Origin: Onchidella celtica
Lineage: Eukaryota > Mollusca > Gastropoda > Systellommatophora > Onchidiidae
Reading direction: 5' to 3'
Assembly (NCBI GenBank): GCA_963931925.1
Contig: OZ007579.1
Location: 39,097,457 to 39,161,456 of the forward strand
Length of the DNA stretch: 64,000 bases
A program made the position numbers and the translations under genes. The notes under the pieces were generated by a model, which was not told where the DNA came from, did no database searches, and was given only the letters and a program-made list of their open reading frames with translations. This document shows positions 12,669 to 23,952 of the stretch, in pieces (the first letter of the stretch is position 1; the number at the start of each line of letters is the position of its first letter).

Positions 12669-13795
12669 ATTTGGTTTCTTTGTGCAGAATGGGACTGATT
12701 CCAACGGCATAACAATATCACAATTTCTTTCAGCAGCTTCCCACAGTGGTCGCCCCGCAGGCAGAATCAACAGAGAATACATAACACATTCACCCCTGGC
12801 ATCCATTTTCAGCTGTCTGTTGATTCCATAGAGTTTATCAAACTGAAAATGTTCTTCACAGCAATTTGGCATCAGGTTCTTGCAAACTGCAGTGTACCTC
12901 TTGTCGGTGTCCTTCTTTTGTTTAATTTCCTTGACTTAATTTTAAAAGATTTGAGAGAAGACAGTCACTATCTTTTAAAACATGTGCATCCATCAAAAGG
13001 TGGCCAGTTAATCTTTTTCAGGTAATTCAGACCACTTGGTTTGTTGTCCTTATTGAATGGACAAATTTATTGCTCCGTGAGAGATACGATTCTTTGGTTG
13101 TTTTACACAATTTAATAATTATTTTAAACCAGCGCAATGAGTGCATACTTTAGGAGCCAGTGAATCAAAAAGTTCAATTTCATTTGGTACAAGTGGCCTC
13201 TTTCCACTGAGCCGTTTGCTTTATAAAAATGTGTCAATAATGGTCGATGACTATATTATGTCATTTCCTTTACACAGTTACCGCCGCAGTGAATATTCGA
13301 AATAGATTGTTCATGTCATACAATGGCAAACCACTAGGCAGCCATTGCATTGATTAATTTACTTCACGCAGTAACTTTCCTTTGATTTATTTTCTCCAGA
13401 CTGAACTTTCAAAACAAGACGGGATGAAAATTGTTGAGTGCAATTTTTATTTCAAAAGTAATCATTAATGTGTCATTTCATAGGCAATAAAACGTTGTTT
13501 TACTCACTTTGAAGCCTTATTTTTTCAGTGCCACATTCCTGTATGTTCCAGTTTGCGTCACCTCTTCACGTTAATTTTTCAACAAATATATAATGGATCA
13601 TACCGGAAAGTTGCACTGAGAAATTTCAAGACACAAGCCTGTAAGACGCATTTAGGCCATTTTCGCCTATACTACTATCTGTATGTTGAAGATCTGTTCA
13701 TCGTGCAGTAAAACATGTAGTAAGATACTTCCATACCAAATATTGGCACGTTCTGACCAAAAATGTGTAAATGGTGAAGTTTTTTGCTTCTCCTG

Positions 13796-13842
13796 TAAAA
13801 TTTTGAAAAAGTGAGTCACCGGGGTCTGGCATCACAGCGACG
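13796..13842 (-). repeat. Right terminal inverted repeat
   Basis: Reverse complement of the 10426 end, with scattered mismatches. Confidence 0.65.
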
Positions 13843-14336
13843 AGTTGCATCAGAGACGCACAGCAGTACAAACAGACAGCAGTCGAGCTCCAAGCGCTGT
13901 CGATGGGCTAAATATGACTTGTCGCGAGAAAGGCCGGGGAAGCCGGGTGCACATTACTAGACCTATGCCATCTGGTGAAAAATTTGTTTCTCTCTCTTTT
14001 TCCTCTTTGTGCTTTGCTTTATACAAAAATTCATGATTAATTACATACTATATATTTTTAAAATATCTTGCGGTGAAACTGCCTCTGGAAACGAAACCAA
14101 TCGGTGTCGTGTCTTATTTTCTATGCAAATCTATTGTACGAAGTGCTGGCTGGGCGCGGTGAGAGTGGGCGGTGCCCGTGACCGGATGTAAACGGCATTT
14201 TAAGAGGCCGGAAGAAAGGGGTGTCTTATCTTATCAATCTTGTATCTTTGGTTATACTTTCTACTGTGCAGTTCGTTTGAACAGCAAGTGACCCAATGCT
14301 AATCCCTTTTTTTTATATAATATTTTTTGTCTACAG

Positions 14337-14501
14337 AAAAAGTTTTACAAACACGGTGAACATATTCCCACTAAGTGGTACGGCCTTTACTGCTTTTGTT
14401 CCTATGGAAAATTCAGATGTAATCGTGCACGTAAACGATCTATGGTGTTTGAAGGAAATACAAACAAAAGACTGCTGATGTACCATAGGAGAAAAATATA
14501 G
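14337..14501 (+). CDS. CRP-B exon 2: cysteine-rich core, basic site and tail
   Basis: The exon has 54 codons plus TAG. It begins KKFYKHGEHIP, followed by the core YCFCSYGKFRC (Cys-x-Cys-x6-Cys), then a basic stretch ARKRS and a tail with FEGNTNKR. It aligns with CRP-A exon 2 around the YKHG motif, the three cysteines and the Lys-Arg site. The basic tail differs from the acidic tails of A, C and D. The 3' flank starts the 2155-bp block that was duplicated to make C and D. Confidence 0.65.
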   Translation, partial: KKFYKHGEHIPTKWYGLYCFCSYGKFRCNRARKRSMVFEGNTNKRLLMYHRRKI

Positions 14502-15385
14502 AAAACTAAAATTCTGTTCCATGCGTTCATTTTGTGATTGTGCGAATGTGCCAGTCTGTTTCATGAATTCGATGTTTCGTATAAAAGACGGTGAGTCTCT
14601 CTAAAGCTTTACTTTCAAGAGATATTTTTTTCTGATCAGAGTTAAGTTGGCGTTCTCAGTTCTTGTTTTTTCGATGTCAATTTTCTGAAGAAAAAACAAC
14701 AACAACTGGAGATCTTTTAGTATAATATAGAAGAGGTAAAACATGCCCACGTTGACACCTGTTTAAAATGCCTTGTGGCACATATCTCAAGCCGTTTCAT
14801 AGACCCGATTTATTCTAACTCTTTATCAATAATACCAAAGCCGCAAACTTTTGACTTCAAATTTCTCAGTTGTGCAAAAAGTGGAGATGGAACAATCAAG
14901 TGCTAAGGTAGCGAGTTATTGAATGAGACAACATTTCTAAAGGACAAAAGTGGAGAAAAAGTAACAAGTGAAGGCTTTTTGGGTCCAAGCTAGCAGATTG
15001 TTACTTGAGATGCTAAAGTATGTAGGTTCATGATCCACCTTATGTAGGGTACCAATAGTATCTCAAATAACAGTCATGTGAAGAGAGAGAAAACGACGAC
15101 AGAGACAACAAAAAGACTCAACATTTCTGTTGTCCAGAGAAACAAATCAGTAATTCCACTGCAGTTATGATAACTTCCATACACATTTACCAACAGAAAT
15201 ACAAACACTCGGAAACTCAAGCACTGGGGATTTAAATATCATAAGTAATCCTTCATTATTATGATAAAATACTGCATGCCAAAGTAGAAATAAAAAATAA
15301 GTACTTTATATAGAATGGCAACAAACCAAGAATGGCTGAATCGATGTTTTTCATTGACCAAAGTGCTCTGCACTTAATGCATTTA

Positions 15386-15571
15386 GGAAGATATAGAACT
15401 GACAGTTATGAGTCTAGGACTGCTCAACCTGTCGCAGCATTACACCCCTTGGGTCTTGCAGCACTATATAAACAGATTAGTGGTGTACGGTACACGTCAG
15501 CTTGAGCTTACTTCAGAATACAAGGGCTGTAATTATGACAAGATTTGAGTGTCCAGCTCAGTGAAGTGACG
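15386..15571 (+). promoter_or_regulatory. CRP-C promoter with TATA box
   Basis: The family's 5' block, but here CACTATATAAAC (TATATAA at about 15465-15471) stands where A, B, E and F have CTACAGAC-like sequence. The ATG is about 100 bases downstream, fitting a TATA-directed start near 15495-15500. Confidence 0.55.
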
Positions 15572-15658
15572 ATGGAAGGCTGTCTACAACTATTGTGTCT
15601 AGCCCTCTTGATCACTGCAAGTTGGCCATGTCCGCAACCTCATTACTGTGCGCCTTAT
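15572..15658 (+). CDS. CRP-C exon 1: signal peptide
   Basis: The exon encodes 29 residues (signal core EGCLQLLCLALLITASW, then Cys-x5-Cys). Only one ATG is used here, because the first of the usual pair has become ACG. The donor is GTAAGT, phase 0. It is identical base for base to CRP-D exon 1 (17727-17813). Confidence 0.7.
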
Positions 15659-16469
15659 GTAAGTCCTGTAATATATACAAAACATAATCCTGTACTATAA
15701 TCCTATAGCCAGATTATTTACTTTTTATTTCCTTTGAAATGATATTCAAGATGAGGACAATTTATCGAGGCGGCAACTTTGTATTCGCTGACAAATGTGT
15801 CAAGTTCCTAGTCACAAGTCCGCTTACATCTTAAGGTGTACAGCCTTTAAAGTCTTACAATGGATAGGTATAACTTATGGATTGTACCAAAGAACCGACT
15901 ATGTCGGAATCTGACAAAGTGGAGCAATACTTACTGTATTATGGATTTTGGTATGATAAACATTTGGTACATAAAAATACAATGTTTATCTTAATGTATA
16001 AAATGTTTAGATTCATAGCTGTATTTGTAGGTAGGTTGATAATAAAAATAAAGTGAATAAATATTATGTACATAGGTGAACAAAGTGTTTAAAGTGTTAT
16101 GTAGAATGCATACCCAGGTGTTTAGATCAGGAGGTTTTGGTAAAATGCCATAGAAAGTCAGGGTTCGTAGGCAGTCGATGTTAGTAAGAGGTCAAGTTTG
16201 TATAGGTAGATATGTTGGTAGGTGGGTAGGTAGGCATGCAGGTAGATAGATCGATAATTTATGTAGCATGTAGGTCTGTCGGTAAGTAGGTAGATAGGTA
16301 GGTATTTTTCTTTTTTTGTAGATAGGTAGAATTGTATGTTTGTAGGTAGATAGCTAAGCAGGTAGGTGTCTCTGTAAGTAAGATGTATGGAATATACGGT
16401 GAAGAGTGGTGTTTTTGGTGGGAGGGTTAAGTCCGGCCCTCTTCAGCAAGTGGCTGATTTTTATTCCAG

Positions 16470-16625
16470 GGTATAAAAGGTGAGACTTTCAAGAGTGGCG
16501 AAATTGTTCCCAAGAAGGGTTATCTTTGTCGTTATTCCCACGCACAGGTCCTGTATATTAAGAAAAACGCTGAACGATCCTCAGAGTTTGAGTCAAGTAC
16601 AGAAACGATTGATGTGATACCATGA
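16470..16625 (+). CDS. CRP-C exon 2: cysteine-depleted copy
   Basis: The exon has 51 codons plus TGA after a TTATTCCAG acceptor, giving an 811-bp intron. It keeps the GETF-x3-GEIVP start and the first core cysteine, but the second and third core cysteines are tyrosine (LCRYSHAQVLYI, against LCRCSHTQVICI in CRP-D). The basic site is altered as well: AER replaces AKR. The tail FESSTETID is kept. The polyadenylation signal AATAAA is at 16639-16644. The frame is open, so it may still be made, but the fold and processing implied by its relatives should be lost. Confidence 0.6.
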   Translation, partial: GIKGETFKSGEIVPKKGYLCRYSHAQVLYIKKNAERSSEFESSTETIDVIP

Positions 16626-17540
16626 AAATGTAAGGGTCAATAAAAGAAAAACAGTTCAATATTCCATTTATGTGTTCATTTTGTGTTTGTGTTTGTGTGA
16701 ATTCATCAGTCTGTTTCATGAATTCGATGTTTCGTATAAAAGACGGTGAGTCTCTCTAAAGCTTTATTTTCAAGAGATATTTTTTTTTGATCAGAGTTAA
16801 GTTGGCGTTCTCAGTTCTTGTTTTTTCGATGTCAATTTTCTGAAGAAAAAACAACAACAACTGGAGATCTTTTAGTATAATATAGAAGATGTAAAACATG
16901 CCCACGTTGACACCTGTTTAAAATGCCTTGTGGCACATATCTCAAGCCGTTTCACAGACCCGATTTATTCTAACTCTTTATCAATAATACCAAAGCCGCA
17001 AACTTTTGACTTCAAATTTCTCAGTTGTGCAAAAAGTGGAGATGGAACAATCAAGTGCTAAGGTAGCGAGTTATTGAATGAGACAACATTTCTAAAGGAC
17101 AAAAGTGGAGAAAAAGTAACAAGTGAAGGCTTTTTGGGTCCAAGCTAGCAGATTGTTACTTGAGATGCTAAAGTATGTTGGTTCATGATCCACCTTATGT
17201 AGGGTACCAATAGTATCTCAAATAACAGTCATGTGAAGAGAGAGAAAACGACGACAGAGACAACAAAAAGACTCAACATTTCTGTTGTCCAGAGAAACAA
17301 ATCAGTAATTCCACTGCAGTTATGATAACTTCCATACACATTTACCAACAGAAATACAAACACTCGGAAACTCAAGCACTGGGGATTTAAATATCATAAG
17401 TAATCCTTCATTATTATGATAAAATACTGCATGCCAAAGTAGAAATAAAAAATAAGTACTTTATATAGAATGGCAACAAACCAAGAATGGCTGAATCGAT
17501 GTTTTTCATTGACCAAAGTGCTCTGCACTTAATGCATTTA

Positions 17541-17726
17541 GGAAGATATAGAACTGACAGTTATGAGTCTAGGACTGCTCAACCTGTCGCAGCATTACAC
17601 CCCTTGGGTCTCGCAGCACTATATAAACAGATTAGTGGTGTACGGTACACGTCAGCTTGAGCTTACTTCAGAATACAAGGGCTGTAATTATGACAAGATT
17701 TGAGTGTCCAGCTCAGTGAAGTGACG
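17541..17726 (+). promoter_or_regulatory. CRP-D promoter with TATA box
   Basis: Same as the CRP-C promoter, with TATATAA at about 17620-17626. Confidence 0.55.
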
Positions 17727-17813
17727 ATGGAAGGCTGTCTACAACTATTGTGTCTAGCCCTCTTGATCACTGCAAGTTGGCCATGTCCGCAACCTCATTA
17801 CTGTGCGCCTTAT
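17727..17813 (+). CDS. CRP-D exon 1: signal peptide
   Basis: Identical to CRP-C exon 1 over all 87 bases, including the GTAAGT donor. Its exon 2 is at 24587, beyond the nested retrotransposons. The resulting 6.8-kb intron still has intact splice signals. Confidence 0.7.
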
Positions 17814-18030
17814 GTAAGTCCTGTAATATATGCAAAACATAATCCTATACTATAATCCTATAGCCAGATTATTTACTTTTTATTTCCTTTGAAATGATAT
17901 TCAAGATGAGGACATTTTATCGAGGCGGCAACTTTGTATTCGCTGACAAATGTGTCAAGTTCCTAGTCACAAGTCCGCTTACATCTTAAGGTGTCACACC
18001 TGTCACCTGTCGGCTTCATCGTCATCGATG

Positions 18031-19512
18031 TTAGCTGCTACAGTGGATGTCACGACAAAATCTCCTCCACCCAATCCTGTCCTTAGCTTTCCTAGTTAGT
18101 TCACTTATTTCCAGCTGTCTGACTTTCTTGATGTTATCGTGATATGCAATGGGTGGTCTTCCTTGTTTTCTCTTTGTTTCTGTCTTTCCTTGAAGGATTG
18201 ATATCATAAGGGCCGTGCTTTTGTTTCGGGCCGCGTGGCCGATGTATGCAAGTCTTCTTTTATTTATTTCAGGTGTTATTCTTCTGGTGGTGCCAAGCTA
18301 TTCTAAGATGCTTGTATTTGTTCTCCTTTCTGTCCAACTTATTCTGAGTAGCCTTCTGTAAAGCCACATTTCAGCTTCCTCCAATCTTGTTATGTCTGCC
18401 TTTTTGAGTGTCCAGGCTTCACAACCATATAGTAGGACTGGCCAGATCAAGCACTTAAGTATGTTCACTTTGAGGTCCGTTGGTGTGCCTCTATCCTTCC
18501 AAATGTTGTTTAGTTGAACCATTTTGTGTTTTGCCATTCCTATCCTTGTTTTTATGTCCTTTGAGCAGCTTCCATCTTGCGATTTATGTGATCCTAGGTA
18601 TTTGAAATCAGTCACTTTTTCTAGTGCTGTCTTGTTTACTAGTATCTCCTGGTGTTCATGGTGCCCTGTTCCAGTATGCATGACTTTCGTTTTCTTAGCA
18701 TTTAGGTGTAGGCCTGCTGTCTGGCCCGCTTCATCCACTCTGTGCAACACTCTTTTCATGCTGGTGATGTTATCTGAAATAAGAGCTGTGCCATCAGCGT
18801 AGCGAAGGTTTGTGATGTTTCGGCCTCCGATCTTTATTCCCATATCTTCTATGTCTGCGTTTCTCATGATCTGCTCAGTATAAATATTGAAAAGATGAGG
18901 TGAAAGTATGCAACCCTGTCTGACTCCTTTCTCAATGTTGAAATATGGACAGTTCTCATTGTTCCATCTAATCGTTGCCTTTTGTTCGTGGTATAGTGCA
19001 GCGATGAGGGTCACAAGGTGTTTCGGGAATCCCATTTTAATCATTATATCGAACAGGTGATGGTGCCTAACGCTGTGGAACGCTTTGCTGTAGTCTATGA
19101 ACGTGATGAAGGCTTCGTTTCCATTGCTTCTTATCTGTTCAATCATTATTTGTAGTATGAAGAGCATGTCAGCGGTTCCTCTGTTGGTCCTGTAACCAGC
19201 TTGACATTCTGATAGTTCCTCTTCTACCTTAGATTTCATTCTGTTGAGTATGATGATGAGCAGGATTTTGCTGGTGTGACTGATGAGGGCGATGGTTCTA
19301 TAATTTCCACAGTCTTTGACATTGCCGCTTTTGTATAGCATGACGAATTCTTGTAGCTTCCATTCATTTGTCTGCCAAATTTTGCAGACCATTTGGTGGA
19401 GTGCTTTTATTCCTGATTCGCTGGTATGTTTCAGGAGTTCACCTGGTATGTTGTCTAATCCAGGGGATTTTCCATTCTTTATTTGATTTATTGCAGCCTG
19501 TACTTCCTCCAA
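18031..19512 (-). pseudogene. Reverse transcriptase of the outer RTE-like LINE, main part
   Basis: The frame encodes the RT domain: NGKSPGLDNIPGELLK, then FITFIDYSKAFHSV (motif A), KGVRQGCILSPHLF (motif B), LRYADGTALIS (motif C) and a C-terminal region with RRLLRISW. Motif C is YADG instead of YADD, so a catalytic aspartate is lost. A TAG at about 18298 interrupts the frame. The same frame continues to 18031 with the usual GRPP-rich C-terminal region. The apparent N-terminus MKPPPPWP is not RTE sequence: it is the antisense of the inserted LINE's 5' end, so an ATG-based prediction here is chimeric. Confidence 0.75.
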
Positions 19513-20301
19513 TGGTATCAGTGGGCGTGCACCTGTCGGTGCAAACGGCCAGGGCGGAGGAGGTTTCATCTAACCCAACGGCCACATGCTAGGGCACAAT
19601 GTGACCCTCAGTACTTGAGTCCTTCATATTGGCCCCCGGTAGCGGTGTGGTCATAGGCTTGTTTGCCTAAATCACAGACGAAGAATTGAGCAAACTTCCC
19701 GGACGCAGCTTCGAAGCTGGCGGCAGCAGGCCAGTGGTTGATTGATAGGGCAGATGGCAATATACCGTCACTCTGGCCTGGATATCGTGACACAGAGCAT
19801 CCACCAGTATTGGTGTTCTTTGGTTTGGGTCTCTCACCCTAGTCAGTTGGGACTGCGAGGCTGTGGAGTAGCCTACAGGCAGCCGGTCAGGCAATATGAC
19901 TGTCCCTCTGGCATCCTCCTGCACCTGGATACATTTCCAGTCGTCTTGACCCTGTCTTGCCACTTGGATAAGTTGTGTCCAGGCGAGAGAGTGAGTCTGA
20001 TGTTTGCGCAGCTCTTTCTCACTATAAACAAATTCTTTGCGCCAGTCTTAACACTCACCTCGTCTTCTTTCATCTTTGTCTCGTCTTCTTTCCTCTCAAA
20101 ATTCCAACGGCGATGGGCGAGTGCGGTGGCAGCAGGTTTGGATAGACTGGAAGCTGTTAGCACAGACCTACATGTTGGTGGCTGTGGGCTATGGTCGCTT
20201 CATCGTCGATTGAAGTGGAGGCGTGGGGAGGCAGCACCCACAGTAGCTGAGCAGCCTTATTTAAGGATAGCACTGCTCACCTCAACTGAGGAAGGGGCTA
20301 G

Positions 20302-21243
20302 AAAAGGTGCCCTAAAGAAAGCCCACTTCACATCACCCTGACTGGTATACCGCGACCAGTGGGGATCCCTTTTTGCGGTCGAAACAAAAAGAAATTCAGC
20401 TTACTCAGGCTAGGAGCCTGGAATATACGCACACTACAGGACAACTCAAACAACCCGGAAAGACGCACTGCACTTATTGCCATTGAGCTCAGCAGGTACA
20501 ACCTGGACATAGTGGCACTCAGTGAGACCAGACTCCCTGATAGTGGCCAACTCAAAGAGCTCAGTGGTGGATACACCTTCTTCTGGAAAGGCAAGGGTGC
20601 AGTCGAACCGAGACAGCATGGTGTTGGGTTTGCAATTAAAAATGACGTTGTCAGAAACTTGCAGTCCATGCCAATTGAAATAAATGACAGGCTAATGACA
20701 CTCAGGATCCCAGTTGGGAAAAGCCAGTCAGCCACCCTCATTAGCGCATATGCGCCCACCATGAAAAACCCAGATGAAGCCAAAGACAAGTTCTATTCTG
20801 ATCTAGAATCTGTCATATGCTCTGTCCCGGCAGCTGATAAGCTGATTCTTTTGGGGGACTTCAATGCTAGGGTTGGCTCCGAAATCTCAGCGTGGCCAAA
20901 TGTTTTGGGCCCTCATGGAGTTGGTTCATGCAATAACAATGGGTTGCGCTTACTTACTTTGTGCGCTGAATTTGGCCTGTTCATTACCAACACAAATTTT
21001 AGTCTCCCCGTGAGAAACAGAACGTCATGGATGCATCCCCGCTCAAAGCATTGGCACCTCATAGACTATGTCATTGTGAGGAAGACTGACAGAAAGGATG
21101 TCCTTGTAACAAAGGCGATGTGTGGTGCCGAGTGTGGAACTGACCACAGACTCATTGTTTGCAAGCTCAGACTAACATTGAGGCGCAATAGACGCCCTCA
21201 AGGGAAAGCGCCACCTAAACGTTTCAAAACTCTGCTCAGCTGA
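20302..21243 (+). pseudogene. LINE endonuclease domain
   Basis: This is an apurinic/apyrimidinic-type endonuclease. Visible are LRLGAWNIRTLQ, then LDIVALSETRLP (catalytic Glu), LILLGDFNARVG (Asp and Asn) and ECGTDHRLIVCKL (Asp-His pair), in the usual order. No ATG lies near the start of similarity, and the frame is open from 20302. The frame ends at 21241 with a frameshift into the linker at 21244 onwards. Upstream, an open frame at 19742-20341 (199 codons) lies in the 5' region. I do not recognise it, and it may be 5' UTR. Confidence 0.75.
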
Positions 21244-22120
21244 GAAACAGAGCGAGCTCTCATCAGAACTCTCCTCAAAATTGGATTGCGTGACTTTTGA
21301 CCCTGAGAACATTGAACAGAGCTGGACTGACCTAAATACGATTGTACACTCTTGCGCCAGCAGCACAGTTGGTTTTCCTGTCCGCAAGCACCAGGACTGG
21401 TTCAATGATAACGATAATGAAATCAAAGTGCTCATCAAAGAAAAAAATAGTCTCATCCAAGCTCACTGCAGTGACCCCTCTTCCACAGCAAAAGCTGATG
21501 CACTGCGTGCATGTAAGTGTGTACTCCAGAAGAAGCTGAGGAAAATGAAAAATGACTGGCTTGAAGAGCGAGTAAGAGAAACTCAGAAATATGCCGACAC
21601 AAACAACACTAGAAAGTTCTTTGAGAGCCTCCGAGCTGTGTTTGGACCATCCCGCTCTGGCACTACGCCACTTCTTGCGTCAGATGGTTCAACACGCATT
21701 GTTGAATTGAATGCCATAATTCAGCGTTGGGCAGAACATTTCGGAGGTGTGCTAAATCGGCCATCAAATATAAATACTGAGTCCATTGACCGCCTCCCTC
21801 AGAATCCTATTAATGCAGCTCTTGCCAAGCCATTCACAGCAAATGAGACCCGAACTGCCACAAATCAGATGTCCTTTAACAATTCACCAGGCGTGGATTC
21901 AATTCCTGCTGAGGTGTATGCCTTCGGTGGAGAAAAGCTTATTGAAAGGTTGACCGAGTTGTTCAATCATATGTTGAAAGCAGGGAAGCTGCCACAGGAC
22001 TTCAAAGATGCTTCAATCATCCATCTGTACAAAACAAAGGGGACAGCCAAGTCTGTGACAACCATCGGGGAATCTCTCTACTTTCAATTGCTGGCAAAAT
22101 ATTGGCAAGAATGCTTCTGA
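21244..22120 (+). pseudogene. LINE linker and RT fingers
   Basis: The frame continues the endonuclease reading frame after a one-base shift (SELSSELSSKLDCVTFD) and includes the pre-RT region and the NNSPGVDSIPAEVYAF fingers motif. A second frameshift near 22060-22105 separates it from the catalytic RT domain. Confidence 0.75.
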
Positions 22121-23577
22121 ATCGCCTTCTTGATCACCTCTCGTCAAATGACTTGCTTCCCGAGAGCCAATGTGGCTTTCGTAAAGAGAGGGGAACGGCG
22201 GATATGATTTTTGCTGCCAGACAGATTCAGGAAAAATGCATGGAACAAAATAAAGCGCTGTATATCACATTTGTTGACCTCACAAAAGCTTTTGACACAG
22301 TGTGTCGTGAAGGCCTCTGGAAAATCTTGGCGAAGTTTGGGTGTCCACCCCAATTCATCACAATAGTGCGCCAGTTTCATGATGGCATGCAAGCTGCAGT
22401 CAAAAGCAACGGCAGTGTTTCAGAGCCCTTTGCTGTCACAAATGGGGTAAAACAGGGTTGTGTCTTAGCCCCAACTCTGTTCAGCATCATGTTCTCTGCA
22501 ATGCTACAAGAAGCCTTTAGCTCTCCTCCTCAAGGGGTAAGCATCAAGTACCGAACTGATGGCAGTCTATTCAACCTCAGGAGACTTCAGGCAAAAACCA
22601 AAACCAAAAGTACTCAAGTCTGTGACCTACTATTTGCTGATGATTGTGCACTTCTGGCACACGATGAGGATAGCATGCAAAACTGTGTTGATAAGTTCTC
22701 CAGTGCCTGTGACAACTTTGGCCTCACAATAAGCACAAAGAAGACGGAAGTGCTCCATCAGCCTACTCCAGACGACAAGTATTCTGTGACCCCAAATATC
22801 AAAGTCCATGACAGTCTTCTGAAGGTGTCGGAGAACTTCACCTATCTTGGCAGTACACTGTCTTCCGCGGCTCGTGTTGATACTGAAATTCTCTCAAGAA
22901 TCAGCAAAGCCAGCTCTGCATTTGGCAGGCTTCGAAAGAGAGTGTGGGATGTTGCCGGCATTCGCACAGACACTAAGCTGAAAGTGTACAATGCTGTGGT
23001 CCTTCCCACCCTACTCTATGGGGCTGAAACCTGGACAGTGTACCAATCGCATGCCAGAAAGCTAAATCACTTTCATCTGGCCTGCCTTAGAAAGATCCTA
23101 AGGATCAAATGGCAGGATAAAATTCCAGACACTGAGGTCCTCAACCGTGCCAAGGAATTGAGCATCTTCTGCCACCTGAAAAAAATTCAGCTACGTTGGG
23201 CAGGACATGTTGTCAGAATGCCCGACTCCAGACTCCCTAAGCAAATCTTCTTCTCTGAGCTCTCCAATGGAACGAGGAATGTTGGGGCCTCAAAGAGACG
23301 TTACAAAGACACTCTCACGCAATCACTGAAGGCCTTTGCCATTGATGTGAGTGAGTGGGAAAAGCTCTCGCTTGATCGTGCAAATTGGAGGGCGGCCCTT
23401 ACCAGAGGCAGCAAAGCATGGGAAGCTGACAGAGTCCAGCAGGCTATCAAAAAAAGAGAACAGCGCAAGAAAAGGCCCAGTGGTACTGAACCAACGGAGC
23501 ACTCTTGTCATTTATGCGGAAGGGTCTGCAGGGCAAAAATAGGACTTATCAGTCACATGAGAAGCCATAAGTCATGA
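22102..23577 (+). pseudogene. LINE reverse transcriptase catalytic domain and zinc finger
   Basis: The 491 codons include CGFRKERGTADMIFA, ITFVDLTKAFDTV (motif A), NGVKQGCVLAPTLF (motif B) and LLFADDCALLA (motif C, catalytic FADD intact). The C-terminal region has LRKILRIKWQDKIPD and a final CHLCGRVCRAKIGLISHMRSH zinc-finger-like motif (C2H2 spacing). The domain itself is undamaged, but the frameshifts upstream make the element inactive as it stands. Confidence 0.85.
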
Positions 23578-23736
23578 AAGAACAGTCTTTCAATTCTGCC
23601 CTCTGTGTCCTTTAGTTCTCTTTATTGTCCATGTGTTGAAATTCTCAACAATTTCTGTTCTTTATTCCTCTGGTGTTGTTAAGGTCATCATCATACCTGA
23701 TGGACGAACTATTATTATTATTATTACTTCCTCCAA

Positions 23737-23952
23737 GAGAGGTTCTGGTTGTTTATCTATCTGTTGTGAGTCTGGTTGTTGGAGGTCCCTCGGGTCTGGT
23801 CTGATGTTGTCCGCAAACAGCATCTTGCCGTATTCGTGCCATCTTGAGAGCACATCTTTTGTGTTTGTCAGTGTTGTGCCTTCTTTGTTGTTCAGACTCA
23901 AGTTCTGTGGTTGGAAATCCCTCTTTTTTACTTTTCTTATTTGTTCAAACAT
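23737..23952 (-). pseudogene. 5' fragment of the outer RTE-like LINE
   Basis: The frame encodes the region upstream of the fingers (LSRWHEYGKMLFADN ... PEPLLEEV). It joins directly to QAAINQIKNGKS at 19501 once the inserted LINE and one copy of its 11-bp target duplication are removed. Confidence 0.75.

Larger units (their letters stand above)
10426..13842 (+). mobile_element. DNA transposon with terminal inverted repeats, unassigned superfamily
   Basis: The left end (CGTCGCTGTGATGC, 10426-10439) is repeated inverted at 13829-13842. The similarity continues imperfectly for about 45 bases on both sides (CTCCGGTAACT against CCCCGGTGACT, then a T-rich run). The 3.4-kb unit encloses a degenerate transposase-like open frame (see 11302). 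I could not settle the target-site duplication. It sits inside the CRP-B intron. Most of 12900-13780 is AT-rich with no open frame. An opposite-strand frame at 12666-12872 is unassigned. Confidence 0.6.
4334..14336 (+). other. CRP-B intron, 10 kb, expanded by insertions
   Basis: No other exon-1-like or exon-2-like sequence is seen between donor and acceptor. The space holds two Helitron-like repeats (about 4919-5428 and 7602-7930) and a 3.4-kb DNA transposon (10426-13842). The stretches 5430-7600 and 7930-10425 contain no recognisable gene, only simple repeats such as (GT)n at 8659-8700 and poly-G/C runs at 6170, 6374 and 9795. The acceptor is a T-rich tract ending in CTACAG at 14336. Confidence 0.5.
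14552..16706 (+). repeat. Tandem duplication, unit 1 (contains CRP-C)
   Basis: The 2155-bp unit starts in the 3' flank of CRP-B at cagtctgtttcatgaattc and ends just before the same motif at 16707. Unit 2 starts there and, apart from one 5.97-kb insertion, is nearly identical. The junction looks like an unequal crossover within homologous 3' flanks of neighbouring genes. Confidence 0.85.
19513..23725 (+). mobile_element. Near full-length LINE with endonuclease, RT and C-terminal zinc finger
   Basis: The element is flanked by a perfect 11-bp duplication acttcctccaa (19502-19512 and 23726-23736). It has a 5' region of about 0.8 kb, an endonuclease-RT reading frame broken by two frameshifts, and a 3' end running into (ATT)n at about 23711-23725. 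The endonuclease resembles proteins often labelled craniofacial development protein 2-like. A 5'-truncated sibling lies at 34648-35227. Confidence 0.85.

Noticed and set aside
19742..20341. The 199-codon frame as LINE ORF1
   Set aside because: It has no zinc-knuckle, coiled-coil or RRM signature that I can see, and it overlaps a region likely to be 5' UTR. It is kept as unassigned.
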